Positions 6,662 to 7,504 of a stretch of 7,504 nt of DNA are shown here, in pieces. Made by a program: the position numbers and the translations under genes. The stretch comes from an uncultured Porphyromonadaceae bacterium (GTDB taxonomy: Bacteria; Bacteroidota; Bacteroidia; Bacteroidales; Muribaculaceae). A model generated the notes under the pieces. That model was given only the letters and a program-made list of their open reading frames with translations, ran no database searches and was not told the DNA's origin. The stretch is from contig UQLO01000061.1 in assembly GCA_900541865.1 (NCBI GenBank), positions 1 through 7,504 on the forward strand, in the 5' to 3' direction. How positions within the stretch are numbered: position 1 is the stretch's first letter; each line of letters begins with the position of its first letter.

Positions 6662-7075
6662 ATGAAAGCTTTAACCAAAATTCTATTAATGGCCGTAGTG
6701 GTGGCCATGGTCAGCGTCGGCGCCGCAGCCCGTAATCCCGGCTCCAAGGTTGGCGTGAGCTTCAACCGCACCGAGGCCGACTTCGGCACAGTAGCCTCCG
6801 GCGACCCGGTGCGCCTGGAGTATGTGATGACCAACAATTCCTCCGGCGCAGTGGCCATACTCTCGGCGCGTGCTTCCTGCGGATGCACCGAGCCCGAGTA
6901 TCCCCGCAAACCCGTGATGCCCGGCGAGAGTGCCGTCATAAAGGTGAGCTTCAACACCGTGGGCCAGCGCGGCGAAATCGATAAAGAGGTTACCCTACGC
7001 CTCAAAAACGCCGCCAACAAAAGCGAAAAAGTGCAGCTCCGCATCGCCGGCGTCGTCGTGCCCCCCGCCGACTGA
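6662..7075 (+). CDS. Secreted DUF1573 domain protein
   Basis: This 137-residue protein has an N-terminal signal peptide: MKALTK, a hydrophobic stretch ILLMAVVVAMVSVG, and probable cleavage after AAA near residue 23. The mature part is a single DUF1573 domain. It opens with the typical F-(N)-x-T-x-x-D-F-G strand (FNRTEADFGTV, 34-44), continues through the hallmark SCGCTEPEYPRKPVMPGE (72-89) with C73 and C75, and ends with VSFNTVGQRGEIDKEVTLRLKN. DUF1573 is an immunoglobulin-like beta-sandwich domain that is very abundant in Bacteroidetes, and its biochemical role is not established. No Cys lies at the signal cleavage site, so it is a soluble periplasmic or exported protein rather than a lipoprotein. 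It starts 4 bp after meaB and is the last gene before the hairpin-rich region, so it probably ends the operon. Confidence 0.92.
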   Translation: MKALTKILLMAVVVAMVSVGAAARNPGSKVGVSFNRTEADFGTVASGDPVRLEYVMTNNSSGAVAILSARASCGCTEPEYPRKPVMPGESAVIKVSFNTVGQRGEIDKEVTLRLKNAANKSEKVQLRIAGVVVPPAD

Positions 7076-7107
7076 CCGTCCGGCAAAAGGGCCCACCTGT
7101 AGGGACG

Positions 7108-7211
7108 CCTATGGAGTGACGGCTTCAGCCGTCACCGACCCGCCGAGGCATTCGGCTTTCGGGCGGCATTCCCTTCGGGATGGGCGAGGGCTGAAGCCCT
7201 CGGTCCATACG
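7108..7211. repeat. BIME/MITE-like element with inverted arms
   Basis: The left arm contains TATGGA (7110-7115) followed by a perfect hairpin centred on GGCTTCAGCC (7116-7135). The right arm contains the same order on the opposite strand: a hairpin with core GGCTGAAGCC (7185-7202) followed by TCCATA (7204-7209). The distance between TATGGA and the hairpin core is identical in both arms. Stem bases outside the core differ but remain paired: C-G becomes G-C next to the core, and T-A becomes C-G three pairs further out. The spacer holds two weaker hairpins, GCCGA/TCGGC (7142-7156) and TCCC/GGGA (7170-7180). This paired, head-to-head layout resembles REP/BIME units or a small nonautonomous mobile element. 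No transposase is present in the window. Confidence 0.7.
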
Positions 7212-7254
7212 TTGAGGACGCTTTCGCGGATTATAATGGCGGCGGCGGACGTTT

Positions 7255-7298
7255 GCGAGCCGGAAGCTCGCCCTCCTTGGGCCTCCAAGGCCATGGCC
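7255..7298. repeat. Cluster of three palindromes
   Basis: Three perfect inverted repeats follow one another: GCGAGC/GCTCGC with a 5-nt loop (7255-7271), CCTTGG/CCAAGG with loop GCCT (7275-7290), and the loopless palindrome GGCCATGGCC (7289-7298), which overlaps the second by two bases. They fill most of the gap between the two larger inverted-repeat elements. Whether they belong to one of those elements or are a separate unit cannot be told from a single copy. Confidence 0.6.
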
Positions 7299-7313
7299 CG
7301 GAGCATAAGCTAT

Positions 7314-7337
7314 TGAAAAAGAACTCCGTAGGAGTTC
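7314..7337 (-). terminator. Terminator-like hairpin for leftward transcription
   Basis: GAACTCC (7321-7327) and GGAGTTC (7331-7337) form a perfect 7-bp stem with the loop GTA. On the minus strand the hairpin is followed directly by TTTTTC, the complement of GAAAAA at 7315-7320, which is the layout of an intrinsic terminator. It would stop transcription entering from the right edge of the window. On the + strand no T-run follows, so it would not end the lrp-DUF1573 operon. It may instead be a standard component of the repeat array. Confidence 0.5.
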
Positions 7338-7342
7338 AAGAG

Positions 7343-7504
7343 AGTAGCGCGGGGTGACAACCCCGGGATTAGCGACCATCCAACCGAATCCGCGACCCCG
7401 GCAGGGGTCGAACCTCGGCGAAAGGTCGCGGACGGTGTTCGACCCCGACGGGGTCGCTTACCATAATATATGCTTCTTTCCGGGGGTTGTCACCCCCGGC
7501 TACT
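7343..7504. repeat. Large imperfect inverted-repeat element with nested hairpins
   Basis: The left arm, 7343-7377, reads AGTAGC, then hairpin CGGGGT/ACCCCG (loop GACA, 7350-7365), then AGCGACC. The right arm, 7452-7504, carries the same parts in reverse-complement order: GGTCGCT, a 20-odd base AT-rich insertion, hairpin CCGGGGGT/ACCCCCGG (loop TGTC, 7480-7499), and GCTACT at the very edge. The interior holds CGACCCC/GGGGTCG twice (7393-7410 and 7440-7456), the pair CGCGACC/GGTCGCG (7391-7397 with 7424-7430), and the 10-bp pair GGGGTCGAAC/GTTCGACCCC (7404-7413 with 7437-7446). The last two are mutually exclusive with some local hairpins. The element may continue past the window end. It could be a palindromic repeat, a nonautonomous mobile element or a structured RNA. 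Confidence 0.7.

Larger units (their letters stand above)
7076..7504. other. Hairpin-dense noncoding region
   Basis: No credible gene is seen in these 429 bases. Short open frames on both strands here run through hairpin stems and show no domain, hydrophobic pattern or start signal. The stretch is instead filled with successive inverted repeats at 7116-7135, 7142-7156, 7185-7202, 7255-7271, 7275-7290, 7289-7298, 7321-7337, 7350-7365, 7393-7410, 7440-7456 and 7480-7499. They are organised into at least two larger inverted-repeat elements, listed separately. Composition is GC-rich in the stems and differs from the coding pattern upstream. Confidence 0.8.

Noticed and set aside
7116..7135. Hairpin as intrinsic terminator of the DUF1573 operon
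   Set aside because: The stem is strong but is followed by ACCGACCCG-type sequence with no T-run, so a classical intrinsic terminator is not supported on the + strand.
7109..7379. Short open frames on both strands in the repeat region
   Set aside because: They run through palindromic stems, have no start context or conserved features, and overlap each other on both strands.
7321..7504. CRISPR array
   Set aside because: The repeats are inverted and nested rather than direct, equal-length and regularly spaced, and there are no cas genes.

Overview
The window reads as a chromosomal segment of a gut-type Bacteroidales bacterium, possibly near Muribaculaceae; the family assignment is an inference. 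The support is Bacteroidetes-style promoters (TAnnTTTG boxes, one with a perfectly spaced TTTG), A-rich leaders without a Shine-Dalgarno sequence, a DUF1573 secreted protein, a MeaB GTPase and a lipoprotein GH13 amylase. All eight protein genes lie on the + strand.

Positions 1-1540 carry a two-gene type IV toxin-antitoxin (abortive infection) module. A near-consensus promoter drives a short AbiEi-like winged-helix antitoxin gene, which overlaps by 8 bp an AbiEii-family nucleotidyltransferase toxin gene. Codon usage here is visibly less C-ending than in the rest of the window, which fits an acquired module.

Positions 1677-7075 hold six closely spaced genes with gaps of about 4-30 bp, probably one transcription unit started by a TAnnTTTG promoter just upstream. 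The order is an Lrp/AsnC regulator, a lipoprotein GH13 alpha-amylase-family enzyme, a small tail-anchored protein-kinase-fold protein that has lost the HRD catalytic Asp, a YghO-like GNAT-fold protein, the MeaB (ArgK) GTPase that chaperones methylmalonyl-CoA mutase, and a secreted DUF1573 protein. The functions are diverse (regulation, glucan breakdown, possible signalling, acyl transfer, B12-dependent propionate/succinate metabolism, envelope), and nothing in the sequence proves they share a pathway.

Positions 7076-7504 hold no credible gene but are packed with about ten perfect or near-perfect hairpins. These form two larger inverted-repeat elements. In each, the two arms carry the same hairpin on opposite strands, with compensatory or balanced differences in the stems. 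This looks like a BIME/REP-like or MITE-like palindromic repeat array or a structured RNA. Together with the membrane-anchored pseudokinase, it is the most interesting part of the window.
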